NCBI RefSeq assembly: GCF_000302595.1
Contig: NZ_JH947125.1
Location: forward strand, 1,114,785-1,178,784
From: Pedobacter arcticus A12
Lineage (GTDB): Bacteria; Bacteroidota; Bacteroidia; Sphingobacteriales; Sphingobacteriaceae
DNA length: 64,000 nucleotides
Direction: 5' to 3'
The translations under genes and the position numbers were made by a program. Shown in pieces: positions 52,458-61,961 of this stretch. The notes beneath the pieces are model-generated. The model searched no databases, was not told the origin of the DNA, and worked only from the letters and a program-made list of their open reading frames with translations. Positions within the stretch are counted from its first letter, which is position 1, and each line of letters opens with the position of its first letter.

Positions 52458-53858
52458 ATGAAAATAACTTTCCACGGCGCTGCACAAACTGTAACAGGCA
52501 GTAAACATTTGGTAACTCTTAATAACGGAACGCAGATTTTATTAGACTGTGGTCTTTTTCAAGGGCATGGTTCTGATACGGATGAAATGAATCGAGATTT
52601 TGGTTTCGATCCAAGAGCAGTGGATTATTTGATACTTTCTCATGCGCATATTGATCATTCTGGTTTAATCCCTAGATTGGTGGCTCAGGGGTTTAAAGGA
52701 GATATCATTTGTACGCCTGCCACTTATGCACTCTGTAAAATCTTGCTACAGGATTCTGCCAAAATTCAAGAAAACGATATCCGTTACGCTAATAAAAGGC
52801 GGTCAAAACATGGACAAAAACTTTTTGAACCATTATATACCATGAAAGATGCACTCGTTGCGTTAACACATTTCAAAAAAGTAAAATATAGTACGGTTTA
52901 CCAAATTAGGGATGGAGTAAGGGTAAGTTTTGAAGACGCAGGTCATATTATAGGGAGTGCATCTGTGCATTTAGATATTAAAGAGGATGAGAAACTTACC
53001 CGCATTTCTTTTAGTGGCGATGTAGGTAGGTATAAAGATTTAATACTGAAAGCGCCAAGCCAGTTTAGACAGGCAGATTATATTTTGCTCGAGTCTACTT
53101 ATGGCGATAGTTTACACGAAGATGCTAACCCGGCTGCAGAAAAACTGTTGCAGATTATTGAAGAAACTTGCGTAAAAAGAAAAGGAAAGCTCATTATTCC
53201 GGCATTTAGTGTAGGGAGAACACAAGAACTTTTATATTCTTTAAACAGTTTGGAGTTGGCAGGAAAACTGCCCGATGTTAAATATTATGTAGATAGTCCA
53301 CTGTCTGAAAAAGCCACCATGGTTGTAAAATCATACCCTTGGAATTTTAACGAAAACGTACAGGAAGTTTTAAAAGTTGATGATGACCCATTTGACTTTA
53401 AAGGGCTACATTATGTGGAGGATGCTGAGGAGTCGAAGGCATTAAATACCGACGATACACCCATGGTTATTATTTCTTCTAGCGGTATGGCCGAAGCAGG
53501 GCGTGTAAAACACCATATCAGAAATAACATTGAAAATCCTAATTGTACAATTTTAATGGTAGGTTATTCAGAACCTTCTTCTTTGGCAGGAAGACTAAAA
53601 AATGGCGTGAATCCAGTTGCTATTTTTGGCGAGTATTATCAGGTAAATGCTACAATTGCTTCTTTACAATCGATGAGTGCGCATGGAGATCAGTCAGATT
53701 TGATACATTTTTTAAACGGTCAAGATAAAACGATACTCAAAAAGATATTTTTAGTACACGGCGAGTTCGATACCCAAAATAACTTTAAGTCAGAACTTAA
53801 TAAGAGAGGCTATGAGAATGTTGAGATACCAAAAAGACATCAAAGTTTTCAGCTCTAA
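52458..53858 (+). CDS. MBL-fold RNA-processing metallo-hydrolase (CPSF/beta-CASP type)
   Basis: 466 residues. The metallo-beta-lactamase motif is HAHIDHSG at about residues 61-68, and further motifs are SFSGDVGRY and LESTYGDS. The beta-CASP part follows (residues about 240-360, with SVGRTQELLYSL and DSPLSEKATMV). The C-terminal RNA-specificity segment has ISSSGMAEAGRVKHHI, SAHGDQSDLIHFL and LVHGEFDTQNNF. These are the marks of a zinc-dependent ribonuclease similar to CPSF-73 and RNase J relatives; in bacteria the family is thought to act on RNA. The target is unknown. Full length and free-standing. Confidence 0.9.
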   Translation: MKITFHGAAQTVTGSKHLVTLNNGTQILLDCGLFQGHGSDTDEMNRDFGFDPRAVDYLILSHAHIDHSGLIPRLVAQGFKGDIICTPATYALCKILLQDSAKIQENDIRYANKRRSKHGQKLFEPLYTMKDALVALTHFKKVKYSTVYQIRDGVRVSFEDAGHIIGSASVHLDIKEDEKLTRISFSGDVGRYKDLILKAPSQFRQADYILLESTYGDSLHEDANPAAEKLLQIIEETCVKRKGKLIIPAFSVGRTQELLYSLNSLELAGKLPDVKYYVDSPLSEKATMVVKSYPWNFNENVQEVLKVDDDPFDFKGLHYVEDAEESKALNTDDTPMVIISSSGMAEAGRVKHHIRNNIENPNCTILMVGYSEPSSLAGRLKNGVNPVAIFGEYYQVNATIASLQSMSAHGDQSDLIHFLNGQDKTILKKIFLVHGEFDTQNNFKSELNKRGYENVEIPKRHQSFQL

Positions 53859-53867
53859 AGTATAAGA

Positions 53868-53889
53868 AGAGAGAAGCATGCTTCTCTCT
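53868..53889. terminator. Loopless 22-bp palindrome between convergent genes
   Basis: A perfect 11-bp inverted repeat without a spacer (half-site AGAGAGAAGCA), starting 10 bases after the nuclease stop and 41 bases before the phosphoglycerate mutase stop. There is no T run. It may act as a terminator or as a protein site; the sequence alone does not decide. Confidence 0.5.
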
Positions 53890-53929
53890 CGAAGGACTAT
53901 TATTCGTTCGTTTAATTGATTAAAACGAC

Positions 53930-54514
53930 TTATAGATTTAACGGCCAGCGATAAGTTATTGGAGTTCCGGTGGCAATTTCCCGGTTTACTATCTCTTTCG
54001 GTGAAAGCTTTTCTAGATACATAATTAAAGCCCTCAAACTGTTGCCATGCGCAACAATAAGAACGGCTAGTCCTTTGTCTAAGTCTTTTTTTATGTATTT
54101 TTCAAAATAAGGAATTACCCTGTCATAAGTGTTTTTTAAGCTCTCTCCGCCAGGAGGAGGAGTGTCGAAAGACCTCCGCCAGATGTCTACCTGTGTTTCT
54201 CCAAATTTCTGAACGGTGTCACTTTTATTTAAACCTTCTAAATCTCCATAACGGCGTTCATTTAAAGCATCGCTCTCCACAACAGATATGTCTTTGAAAC
54301 CAGCGCTATCACTTATAATTTGATAGGTATGCTTTGCCCTCAACAAAACCGACGTATAAACCCTATCAATCGTTACATATTTTAGTCTCTCTCCAACCTT
54401 TTTAGCCTCTTCTACACCACGAGCACTTAAGTCCACATCTCTACAACCTGTGAACCTGTTTTCGAGATTATAGACCGACTGCCCATGCCGAACAAGTATC
54501 AATTCGTTTCTCAT
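53930..54514 (-). CDS. gpmA: 2,3-bisphosphoglycerate-dependent phosphoglycerate mutase
   Basis: 194 residues from ATG 54514 (the upstream ATG at 54577 would add a 21-residue tail before the conserved start). The phosphohistidine motif is LILVRHGQSVYN at residues 4-15. Further conserved sites are NERRYGDLEGLNKSD, RRSFDTPPPGGESL and VAHGNSLRALIMYL. It interconverts 3- and 2-phosphoglycerate in glycolysis and gluconeogenesis. It is shorter than the 250-residue enteric enzyme because the loop after PPP is much shorter; the active-site residues remain. The partner enolase gene is 31 kb away. Family call confident. Confidence 0.9.
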   Translation of the reverse strand: MRNELILVRHGQSVYNLENRFTGCRDVDLSARGVEEAKKVGERLKYVTIDRVYTSVLLRAKHTYQIISDSAGFKDISVVESDALNERRYGDLEGLNKSDTVQKFGETQVDIWRRSFDTPPPGGESLKNTYDRVIPYFEKYIKKDLDKGLAVLIVAHGNSLRALIMYLEKLSPKEIVNREIATGTPITYRWPLNL

Positions 54515-54621
54515 TTTTTGTTGCTTAATAGTTGTATTGGTTTCACAGGCATTAAACATGCCATTATTTCCTTCCAAATTTCAGTTCGGCTAATCAATCA
54601 AAGAATCGTATTTTTACAGCA

Positions 54622-55899
54622 ATGAGAGTAATTCATCTAAACACATACGATGGAAATGGGGGAGCCGGCCGAGCAAGCTATAGACTAAACAATGCTTTAA
54701 AAAAAGCAGGCGTAGATAGTGATTTGTACACCTATATCAAATTGGGGAAGCGGGATGATATTAAAGCACTGTATCCAGGGGTTGTAGATCGTTTTTTTGC
54801 CACACTTAGAATTCTAGCAGAGCGATACCTTCCTCGATTTTATGAAAAAGATTTAAAATTGCCGTTTTCTCTTTCTTTTTTTGGGAAGGATATTCATCAA
54901 CATCCAGCCTTGCTACAAGCAGATATTATCCATTTACACTGGATTAATCACGGGTTTTTAAATCCAACGGATTTGGCAAAACTAGCTTTACTAAAAAAGC
55001 CCATTGTTTGGACCATGCATGATAGTAATACCTTTACAGGCGGTTGTCACGTACGTTTTGATTGCCAGAACTACATCACCGATTGTGGATTTTGTCCGCT
55101 GTTAAAAGACCCCGAGGCAGATGATATTTCTCATAAAACTTGGAAGCGTAAAATGCTTGCCTATCAAAAAATGAATGCGCAGTTCATCAGCCCCAGTAAA
55201 TGGTTAACAGAATCCGCCAAGGAGAGCGGCCTGTTAAAAGATAAGCCAGTACATCATATTCCAAATACCTTAGAAACCGATATTTTTAAGCCTTTAGATA
55301 AGCAAGTAGCCCGAGCAAATTTGGGCTTAAAGCCTGATGATTTCATTCTGTTAAGCGGTTTTATGCCCTCTAAAAAAGATGCGCATAAAGGCACTCCTTA
55401 CTTAATTGATGCTATTAATCTGTGGTTGGCTAAAAATCCAGAATTGGCAAAAAAGGTAACCTTGGTTGTCTTCGGAAATAGAAATACGCAATTGCCACCC
55501 CCGTTTGAGATTCCTGTAAAATTTTTAGGTACCATCAATAATGATGAAACTTTAGTAGAAGCATATGCCGCTGCGGATGCTTTTTTAACGACTTCTTTAG
55601 AAGATAATTTACCGAATACGGTAATGGAAAGCTTAGCCTGTGGAACTCCTGTGATCGCTTTTGAAACCGGTGGAATACCCGACATGGTGGATCATCAGGA
55701 AAACGGTTATTTGGCAAAGTATAAAAATGCGGAGGATTTTATGGAAGGTTTGAACTGGATTTATAATCACCAAAATAGAACTGTTTTAAACGCGAATGCT
55801 CGAGCCAAAGTAATGACTCGGTTTAGCGAGGCAAAGATTGCCGAGAAACACATCAACCTATACAAATCTTTATTGAACAATCTCGATGGAGAATTTTAA
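54622..55899 (+). CDS. Glycosyltransferase family 4 (WcaC-like)
   Basis: 425 residues. The N-terminus RVIHLNTYDGNGGAGRASYRLNNALKKAG is the donor-side glycine loop seen in GT4 colanic-acid-type enzymes. The C-terminal half has FILLSGFMPSKKDAHKGTPYLIDA, then the family 4 catalytic site EDNLPNTVMESLACGTPVIAFETGGIPDMV. The protein lacks membrane segments, suggesting a cytoplasmic enzyme working at the inner face of the membrane. It probably contributes to a surface polysaccharide or glycolipid. It overlaps the next glycosyltransferase gene by 14 bases. Confidence 0.87.
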   Translation: MRVIHLNTYDGNGGAGRASYRLNNALKKAGVDSDLYTYIKLGKRDDIKALYPGVVDRFFATLRILAERYLPRFYEKDLKLPFSLSFFGKDIHQHPALLQADIIHLHWINHGFLNPTDLAKLALLKKPIVWTMHDSNTFTGGCHVRFDCQNYITDCGFCPLLKDPEADDISHKTWKRKMLAYQKMNAQFISPSKWLTESAKESGLLKDKPVHHIPNTLETDIFKPLDKQVARANLGLKPDDFILLSGFMPSKKDAHKGTPYLIDAINLWLAKNPELAKKVTLVVFGNRNTQLPPPFEIPVKFLGTINNDETLVEAYAAADAFLTTSLEDNLPNTVMESLACGTPVIAFETGGIPDMVDHQENGYLAKYKNAEDFMEGLNWIYNHQNRTVLNANARAKVMTRFSEAKIAEKHINLYKSLLNNLDGEF

Positions 55900-56644
55900 G
55901 CCTATTTTATCTGTTATAACGGTTGTTTATAACAACGTAATTGATATTGAAAGAACCATCAAATCTGTAGTTAATCAAAGTTATAGCAATATCGAGTACA
56001 TTATTATTGATGGTGCAAGTAACGACGGTACTTTGGCAATAGTTGAAAGTTACCAGTCCAAAATTTCCAGAGTGGTAAGTGAAAAAGATAATGGAATTTA
56101 CGATGCGATGAACAAAGGTTTGGCTTTAGCTACTGGCGATTATGTGTTGTTTATGAATTCTGGCGACGAAATTTATGAAAGTGATACCGTCGAGAAGATT
56201 TTCGCCAGCAAGGCACATGCTGATATTTATTATGGCGAAACAGAAATGTTGAATGCCAACTTACAGAGCGAAGGAACCAGACGCCACAAAACCCCAAAAG
56301 AGTTAACGCTGGCTAGTTTTAAATATGGTATGTGCGTAAGTCACCAGGCTATTTATATCAAAAAATCAATTACTGAACTTTATAATCCAAACTATCAGCT
56401 TAGTGCCGATATAGACTGGATTTTAAATGCGCTTACCAAAGCCAAAATGGTGGTAAACGTTGATTTTTATGTTGCCAAGTATTTGATGGGCGGCATGTCA
56501 AAACAAAAGCACTTGCAAAGTTTAAAAGAGCGCTTTAAAATATTCAGCCGTTATTTTGGTATTCTACCAAATATTTTCAATCATGGCGTAATTTCGTTAC
56601 GTCTCCTTTTTTACTATTTGAGATACAATAAAACGAACGACTAA
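55886..56644 (+). CDS. Glycosyltransferase family 2
   Basis: 252 residues. The GT2 fold is indicated by LSVITVVYNNVIDIERTIKSV, YIIIDGASNDGTLAIV, the DxD-like segment VLFMNSGDEIYES, and an acceptor/base region SADIDWILNALTKA. It starts inside the last codons of the preceding family 4 gene (14-base overlap), so the two are almost surely translated together and act in the same glycan pathway. The acceptor is unknown. A terminator hairpin lies just after the stop. The product is different from the carotenoid-cluster GT2, with no membrane tail. Confidence 0.87.
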   Translation: MENFKPILSVITVVYNNVIDIERTIKSVVNQSYSNIEYIIIDGASNDGTLAIVESYQSKISRVVSEKDNGIYDAMNKGLALATGDYVLFMNSGDEIYESDTVEKIFASKAHADIYYGETEMLNANLQSEGTRRHKTPKELTLASFKYGMCVSHQAIYIKKSITELYNPNYQLSADIDWILNALTKAKMVVNVDFYVAKYLMGGMSKQKHLQSLKERFKIFSRYFGILPNIFNHGVISLRLLFYYLRYNKTND

Positions 56645-56673
56645 AACGTTTGATTACAAAAGCCTATAAAGGC

Positions 56674-56707
56674 AGAAAATCCCGATCTTTTTGAATCGGG
56701 ATTTTCT
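56674..56707 (+). terminator. Terminator of the glycosyltransferase pair
   Basis: Perfect 13-base stem AGAAAATCCCGAT with ATCGGGATTTTCT around an 8-base loop, shared with the convergent YfhO gene. Confidence 0.8.
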
Positions 56708-56722
56708 CTTATACTGGTTAGT

Positions 56723-59185
56723 TTAAGCTGGTTGCTTACGGGCGATCTCGCGGTAGATCGCTATTGCTAGAATTAAAGATAGGAGAATAGATCCAAATAA
56801 TGAAATGTTTTCTCCTAAAAAATATGAGGCTGGCTCAAATTTCCATTCAATTTTATGATTTCCAGCTGGCAAAACTGCAGCTCTTAAAAGGTAGTTAGCT
56901 CTAAAATATGGCTTTTCTTCGCCGTCAATGTACATTTTCCATCCTTTAGGATACCAAATTTCAGAAAAAACAGCTACTACATTTTTATCTACAGAATATT
57001 CATATTTTAATAGATCTGGGTGATAACTAGTTAGCTTTATTTGTCCGTTTTCCGGAATTCCAATTTTTTGGGCTTCAACTTGGCTTTTGAATTCTTTATT
57101 TACAATCGCCTCTTTTTGAGGGTCAAAAGAACTGATTGCCTGCATTTCCTGATCATTGTTTTCCGCATATTGCACACTTTGTACAAACCAAGCATGGCCA
57201 CATGCTGTACTGTTTGCTTGCATACTTGCAGTTTTACCATCCTTACCCGTGGTGATAAAATATTTGGTGTTTAGCATATCCAATACATCCTGATTCAGGC
57301 CACCAGTAAACTGTTTATCAATCACCTCCTGAAAACGCTTTAATTTAGCAGCATGGTAGCCACCAATTGTTTTGTGGAATGCGGTAGCGTCTGCACTCTG
57401 AAAAGTTGGAATCGTTAAATCCAAAACCCTAAAATCAGGATCACGATCTCTCAATATAAACTCATCAACCTCACGTGGTTGTGCTTGCTGGTTCATGACC
57501 GCTTTCGCCACAAATTTATCATCATTCAGATAGCGTTTATCTAATGACCATAAATCGGTTAATACAATTAAACCGATAATAATAAGCCCTAAGGGTTGTG
57601 CGATCTTTTTATTGATTAAAGCCCAAAGAACGCCGATTCCTACCACAATAAACAGTAAAGACCGAATCGCATCTGCTCTAAAAAGTGAGATTCTATCATC
57701 CACTAAAGCACCAGCTATACTTGCTCCAAAACTGTTATCGCCACCTGCCATTTGGTTAAGTTGCGAAAGGAAATCTTGGTGATTATCAGCTTTAAAGCTA
57801 AATAGTAAAGTAGGCACAGCTAACAAAACCACCAAAATACCTAATACAATATATGCACTGGTTTTTAGTTTTTTGATGATTTCCTTTACATCGGCGGTTG
57901 GCTTGGTTGCTTCGAAAATGGCCAAACAAGCTAATATTGGTACGCATAAACTTGCAATAACCAGGTTAAACTCTACCGATCGGAACTTGTTATAAAGCGG
58001 GAAGTAGTGGAAAAACAGGTCGGAAATTAAGCTGAAGTTTTTACCGAATGCGAGCAGAATACTTAATAAGGTAGCGCTTAGTAACCACCATTTAAATCTT
58101 CCTTTAACTACAAATAATCCGAAGATAAATAGAAACAATACAAACGCACCAAAATACCACGGACCAGACGTAAATGGCTTTGGCCCCCAGTACACTGGCA
58201 TTTGTTGTGCAAAACCAGCTGCTTGGTTAATATCGGCACCTTTACCCAATAAGGCCTTCGCAACGTTTGACTTATCATCAAGCATGGGCATTGAAGCACC
58301 ACCGTATGCATTAGGAACTAATAAGGTAATGGTTTCGCCAACGCCTTGGCTCCATTGGTAAGCGTAATCTTTATCTAAACCATTGTTTGGTTGCGAACTG
58401 TCTGTGGTAATATTTGATTTGCCACGGGTAGAAAACTTGCTGTACTCGTAGGTTGTCCATAACGTTCCAGCGTTCACTAAAACTCCTAAAATCACCGTTA
58501 AAGTTAGTACACCAACTGATTTGCCAAAAGGTTTGAGTGTTTTGTTTTTATAAGCATGAAAGAATTCGATCCCCATTAATACTAATAGGGCAATAAACAA
58601 ATAGTAAGTCATTTGAATATGGTTTGCCCTAATTTCTAAAGAGATAAATAGCGCCGAAACTGCTGCGCCCAACAGATACCTGCCTCTTAAAGTTAGCATT
58701 ACACCCGCCAAAATTGCCGGAAAAAAGGCAATTGCCATAGCCTGGTTGCTGTGGCCAGCCTCTATAAAAATAAAATTATACGAAGAAAAGCCAAAGGCTA
58801 TGGCACCCACGGCTGCCAGCCAAGGACTTAAGCCCAGCACAATTAATAGAAAATAAGTTCCGATAAGGTATAACAAAACGATATCAACGGGATTTGGCGA
58901 AGAAGCCTTGATAAAGTCAATGATGTGCGTAGTTATGTTTTTAGGATATTTTAACCAGATTTGGTAACTAGGCATCCCACCGAACATGCTATTTGTCCAA
59001 AGTGGAGCTTTGCCATCAAGTTTATTGTATTTCATGATCTCGCTTTGTGTAGCACCCGCTTTTTGAACATCGCTTTGCATCAATACCTTACCCTGAAAAG
59101 CGGGGGTGAAATAAACAAAACATAAGATTACAAAAAACAGGATGATACCGATATGGATACCATTTCTTTTAAACCAATTCGCCAT
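56723..59185 (-). CDS. YfhO-family polytopic membrane protein
   Basis: 820 residues with about 12-14 hydrophobic segments over the first two thirds, the pattern of YfhO-type proteins, and a soluble C-terminal domain (about 560-790) of beta-sandwich appearance ending with a final membrane helix (NISLFGSILLSLILAIAIY). Conserved-looking pieces are MQSDVQKAGATQ and MFGGMPSYQIWLKYP near the N-terminus and GYHAAKLKRFQEVIDKQ in the tail domain. The family resembles GT-C glycosyltransferases, and a role in adding sugars to cell-envelope polymers is likely from family knowledge. It lies opposite the two glycosyltransferase genes, on the other strand. Confidence 0.85.
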   Translation of the reverse strand: MANWFKRNGIHIGIILFFVILCFVYFTPAFQGKVLMQSDVQKAGATQSEIMKYNKLDGKAPLWTNSMFGGMPSYQIWLKYPKNITTHIIDFIKASSPNPVDIVLLYLIGTYFLLIVLGLSPWLAAVGAIAFGFSSYNFIFIEAGHSNQAMAIAFFPAILAGVMLTLRGRYLLGAAVSALFISLEIRANHIQMTYYLFIALLVLMGIEFFHAYKNKTLKPFGKSVGVLTLTVILGVLVNAGTLWTTYEYSKFSTRGKSNITTDSSQPNNGLDKDYAYQWSQGVGETITLLVPNAYGGASMPMLDDKSNVAKALLGKGADINQAAGFAQQMPVYWGPKPFTSGPWYFGAFVLFLFIFGLFVVKGRFKWWLLSATLLSILLAFGKNFSLISDLFFHYFPLYNKFRSVEFNLVIASLCVPILACLAIFEATKPTADVKEIIKKLKTSAYIVLGILVVLLAVPTLLFSFKADNHQDFLSQLNQMAGGDNSFGASIAGALVDDRISLFRADAIRSLLFIVVGIGVLWALINKKIAQPLGLIIIGLIVLTDLWSLDKRYLNDDKFVAKAVMNQQAQPREVDEFILRDRDPDFRVLDLTIPTFQSADATAFHKTIGGYHAAKLKRFQEVIDKQFTGGLNQDVLDMLNTKYFITTGKDGKTASMQANSTACGHAWFVQSVQYAENNDQEMQAISSFDPQKEAIVNKEFKSQVEAQKIGIPENGQIKLTSYHPDLLKYEYSVDKNVVAVFSEIWYPKGWKMYIDGEEKPYFRANYLLRAAVLPAGNHKIEWKFEPASYFLGENISLFGSILLSLILAIAIYREIARKQPA

Positions 59186-59618
59186 TTTAAATTAAATTAT
59201 TGAGCATCAAAAATAGGAATATACTCGGGCAAATGAAATCTATTATTTTTTGTGGGATTTGCGTTCAAAAAAACAGTTTTTGAGGCGGATGGACTGGAGT
59301 TTATGGAATATTGAACCTTAACTACATTGTAACGATAGCTTTAAGTTCTAAGAATGATAGTCAATAATTATAATAACGTTGTTGTGGTACAATTGTAAAT
59401 GTTCACAGGCAAAAAACCTTGTTCTTTTACCAAAAGTAAAACCAATACGTACACACCATCAGCTCATGTATCAGTCCTGTAAAAGCGATTCTGTGTTAAA
59501 CTTCATTCAGTTTAAGGACCGTTTTTATCAAAAAGCAAATTAAATTATTCTTTATGAATCCCTTATTTGGATTTAATATAAATAAGCCTTATTTTCGTGG
59601 CAACTCATTTATACTAGC
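59186..59618. other. Intergenic region between YfhO and feoA, 433 bp
   Basis: Divergent spacer. The last 60 bases before feoA hold the promoter and the operator-like palindrome listed separately. In the first 350 bases I see no open frame longer than a few dozen codons, no tRNA-like cloverleaf and no strong hairpin. Confidence 0.5.
59562..59597 (+). promoter_or_regulatory. feoAB promoter with operator-like inverted repeat
   Basis: TTTG (59566-59569), a 20-base spacer and TATTTTCG (59590-59597) closely fit the Bacteroidota TTTG / TAnnTTTG promoter. A 7-11-7 inverted repeat, CTTATTT (59562-59568) with AAATAAG (59580-59586), lies across the -33 box and spacer. That position suits a metal-responsive repressor (Fur- or DtxR-type), but the regulator is a guess. 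Confidence 0.55.
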
Positions 59619-59834
59619 ATGAAGTTATCGCAACTAAAAATAGGACAGGTAGGAATTATTAAAGAATTTACAGATTTAGAAATGTCTGTTAAGTTAATGG
59701 AGATGGGATGTTTGCCTGGCGAATGTGTTAAATTAGAACGTATAGCCCCAATGGGCGATCCCATAGCAGTTTCTGTAGCTGGCTATCAATTATCGTTAAG
59801 AAAACTAGAAGCTTCTACGATAGAATTGATTTAA
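59619..59834 (+). CDS. feoA: Ferrous iron transport protein A (FeoA)
   Basis: 71-residue cytoplasmic SH3-like protein that works with the FeoB permease. The pattern LKIGQVGIIKEFTDLEMSVKLMEMGCLPGECVKLERIAPMGDPIAVSVAGYQLSLRKLEA contains the family's LMEMGCLPGE and GDPIAV. The FeoB gene starts 11 bases after its stop, so they form an operon. A promoter with an operator-like palindrome precedes it. Confidence 0.9.
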   Translation: MKLSQLKIGQVGIIKEFTDLEMSVKLMEMGCLPGECVKLERIAPMGDPIAVSVAGYQLSLRKLEASTIELI

Positions 59835-59845
59835 TCTGATAAGGA

Positions 59846-61960
59846 TTGAAAAATATTAAAAAAGTAGCTCTTGTTGGTAATCCAAATACAGGGAAATCGA
59901 CCATTTTTAACATATTAACAGGTTTAAATCAGCGAATAGGTAATTTTCCAGGCGTTACGGTTGATAAAAAGTCGGGCTTTACCAAGCTGGCCGATGGAAC
60001 CAGTGTAGAGGTTATAGATTTACCGGGTACTTACAGCCTGTACCCTAAAAGCGCAGATGAAACCATTGTTTTTGAAGTACTGTCTGATAAGCAGAATTCA
60101 GCCCATCCAGATATTGTTTTAGTAGTTGCAGATGCAACTAGTTTAAAGCGAAACTTATTACTTTATACCCAGATTGCGGATTTAGGTTTGCCTGTTATTT
60201 TGGTTTTAAACATGATGGATTTGGCTAAAAAAGGCAATATCGAGATAGATATTGATGCTTTAGCCAAAAGATTGAATATCCAAGTTGTAACGCTGGCCGC
60301 TCGCAAATCGCAAGGTATTGAGGAGCTAAAAAAAGCAATACAGTTTCAGGATAAGGTTGGCTTGCAACTGGAGACCATTTCGGTCGAAGCGATTGCTCCG
60401 GAGTTGATACAGGATATTTCTGTAGCATTAAAAACTGAGAACCCCTACGTTGCGCTTCAGATTGCGCATCAGCATAAAAATTTAAGATACTTAAGCAAAG
60501 CAGAAAGACAACAGGTTGAAGAATTTGTAAGTTCAAGAGATTTTCATTCCCAAAAATCGCAGGCAGCAGAAACGATTGCCCGTTACAATTATATTAATGA
60601 TGTTCTTTTAGATTCTGTTAAGTACACAACTGTTGCAGTAGAAGAAACCATCAGCAATAAAATAGATCATTATTTAACCCATAAGGTTTGGGGTTTTGTG
60701 ATTTTTATTGGGATACTGTTCGCTATTTTCCAATCTATTTTTGCTTGGTCGGAGTACCCGATGACGCTAATAGAAACGTTATTTGTTTGGTTAGAGCAAG
60801 CGGGGCATCAGTTTTTACCGAGCGGAGTTTTAACAGATTTATTGGTTGACGGGGTACTAGCAGGCTTAAGCGGTGTAATGGTTTTTATCCCTCAAATAGC
60901 CCTGTTGTTTGCTTTTATCTCCATTTTAGAAGATACGGGTTACATGGCTCGTGTTACGTTTATGATGGACCGATTAATGCGAAAAGTGGGCTTGAACGGA
61001 AAATCTGTTGTACCGATGATTGGAGGATTGGCTTGCGCCGTTCCTGCTATTATGAGTGCCAGAACAATTGAAAACTGGAAAGAACGGATGATTACCATTA
61101 TGGTAACACCCTTGGTAAGCTGTTCTGCAAGGTTGCCTATTTATACCTTATTGATATCTTTAGTTGTGCCTAACAAAATGGTATTCGGCTTTATACAGTT
61201 ACAAGGTTTGGCGCTAATGTCATTGTATTTAATGAGTATTGTGTCGGCTATTTTAGTGGCTTGGGCAATGAAGTTTATTTTAAAAAGTAAGGCAAAAGGC
61301 TATTTTATTATGGAGTTGCCGGTTTACAGAATGCCACGCTGGAGCAATGTTGGTTTAACCATGTACGAGAGTGTTAAAACCTTTGTTACCGAAGCTGGTA
61401 AGGTTATTATAGCGGTGTCTATTCTGCTTTGGGTGCTGGCGAGCTATGGTCCTGGAGATAAGTTTGAGAAAATAGATGCTAAATACAAGGCTGAAACCTA
61501 TACCTCAAAATATAGTGAGCATGAGATTGAAAGGCTAAAATCTTCAGAAAAGCTGGAAAATTCTTACGCTGGCGTGTTAGGGAAAAGTATTGAACCTTCC
61601 ATTAAGCCTTTAGGTTTCGATTGGAAGATAGGGATTGCTTTAATTACATCATTTGCTGCCAGAGAAGTTTTTGTAGGCACAATGGCTACATTGTATTCTG
61701 TTGATGGCGATGCGGATCAAATGGATTCTGTACGGGATAAAATGGCAAATGCTAAAAACACGGAAACTGGTCTGCCGGTTTTTACAGTGGCTACCGCATT
61801 TTCTTTAATGATGTTTTATGCTTTTGCCATGCAGTGCATGAGTACCATGGCGGTGGTTTACCGCGAAACCAAACACATTAAATGGCCAGTTATCCAATTT
61901 GTTTATATGTTGGTACTGGCTTATGTGGCCAGTTATGTTACCTATGTAATTTTAAAATAA
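59846..61960 (+). CDS. feoB: Ferrous iron transport protein B (FeoB)
   Basis: 704-residue Fe(II) permease of the inner membrane. The N-terminal GTPase has G1 GNPNTGKST (residues 10-18), G2-region GVTVDKK, G3 DLPGTYS, and G4 NMMDLAKK. A helical insertion domain follows, then about eight membrane helices from residue 275 with the Gate motifs GLACAVPAIMSARTIEN and VTPLVSCSARLPIYTLLI. The start is TTG, preceded by an AAGGA stretch; no ATG fits. It converges with the ammonium transporter gene, one base apart. The pair supplies iron under low-oxygen or reduced conditions. Confidence 0.97.
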   Translation: MKNIKKVALVGNPNTGKSTIFNILTGLNQRIGNFPGVTVDKKSGFTKLADGTSVEVIDLPGTYSLYPKSADETIVFEVLSDKQNSAHPDIVLVVADATSLKRNLLLYTQIADLGLPVILVLNMMDLAKKGNIEIDIDALAKRLNIQVVTLAARKSQGIEELKKAIQFQDKVGLQLETISVEAIAPELIQDISVALKTENPYVALQIAHQHKNLRYLSKAERQQVEEFVSSRDFHSQKSQAAETIARYNYINDVLLDSVKYTTVAVEETISNKIDHYLTHKVWGFVIFIGILFAIFQSIFAWSEYPMTLIETLFVWLEQAGHQFLPSGVLTDLLVDGVLAGLSGVMVFIPQIALLFAFISILEDTGYMARVTFMMDRLMRKVGLNGKSVVPMIGGLACAVPAIMSARTIENWKERMITIMVTPLVSCSARLPIYTLLISLVVPNKMVFGFIQLQGLALMSLYLMSIVSAILVAWAMKFILKSKAKGYFIMELPVYRMPRWSNVGLTMYESVKTFVTEAGKVIIAVSILLWVLASYGPGDKFEKIDAKYKAETYTSKYSEHEIERLKSSEKLENSYAGVLGKSIEPSIKPLGFDWKIGIALITSFAAREVFVGTMATLYSVDGDADQMDSVRDKMANAKNTETGLPVFTVATAFSLMMFYAFAMQCMSTMAVVYRETKHIKWPVIQFVYMLVLAYVASYVTYVILK

Positions 61961-61961
61961 A

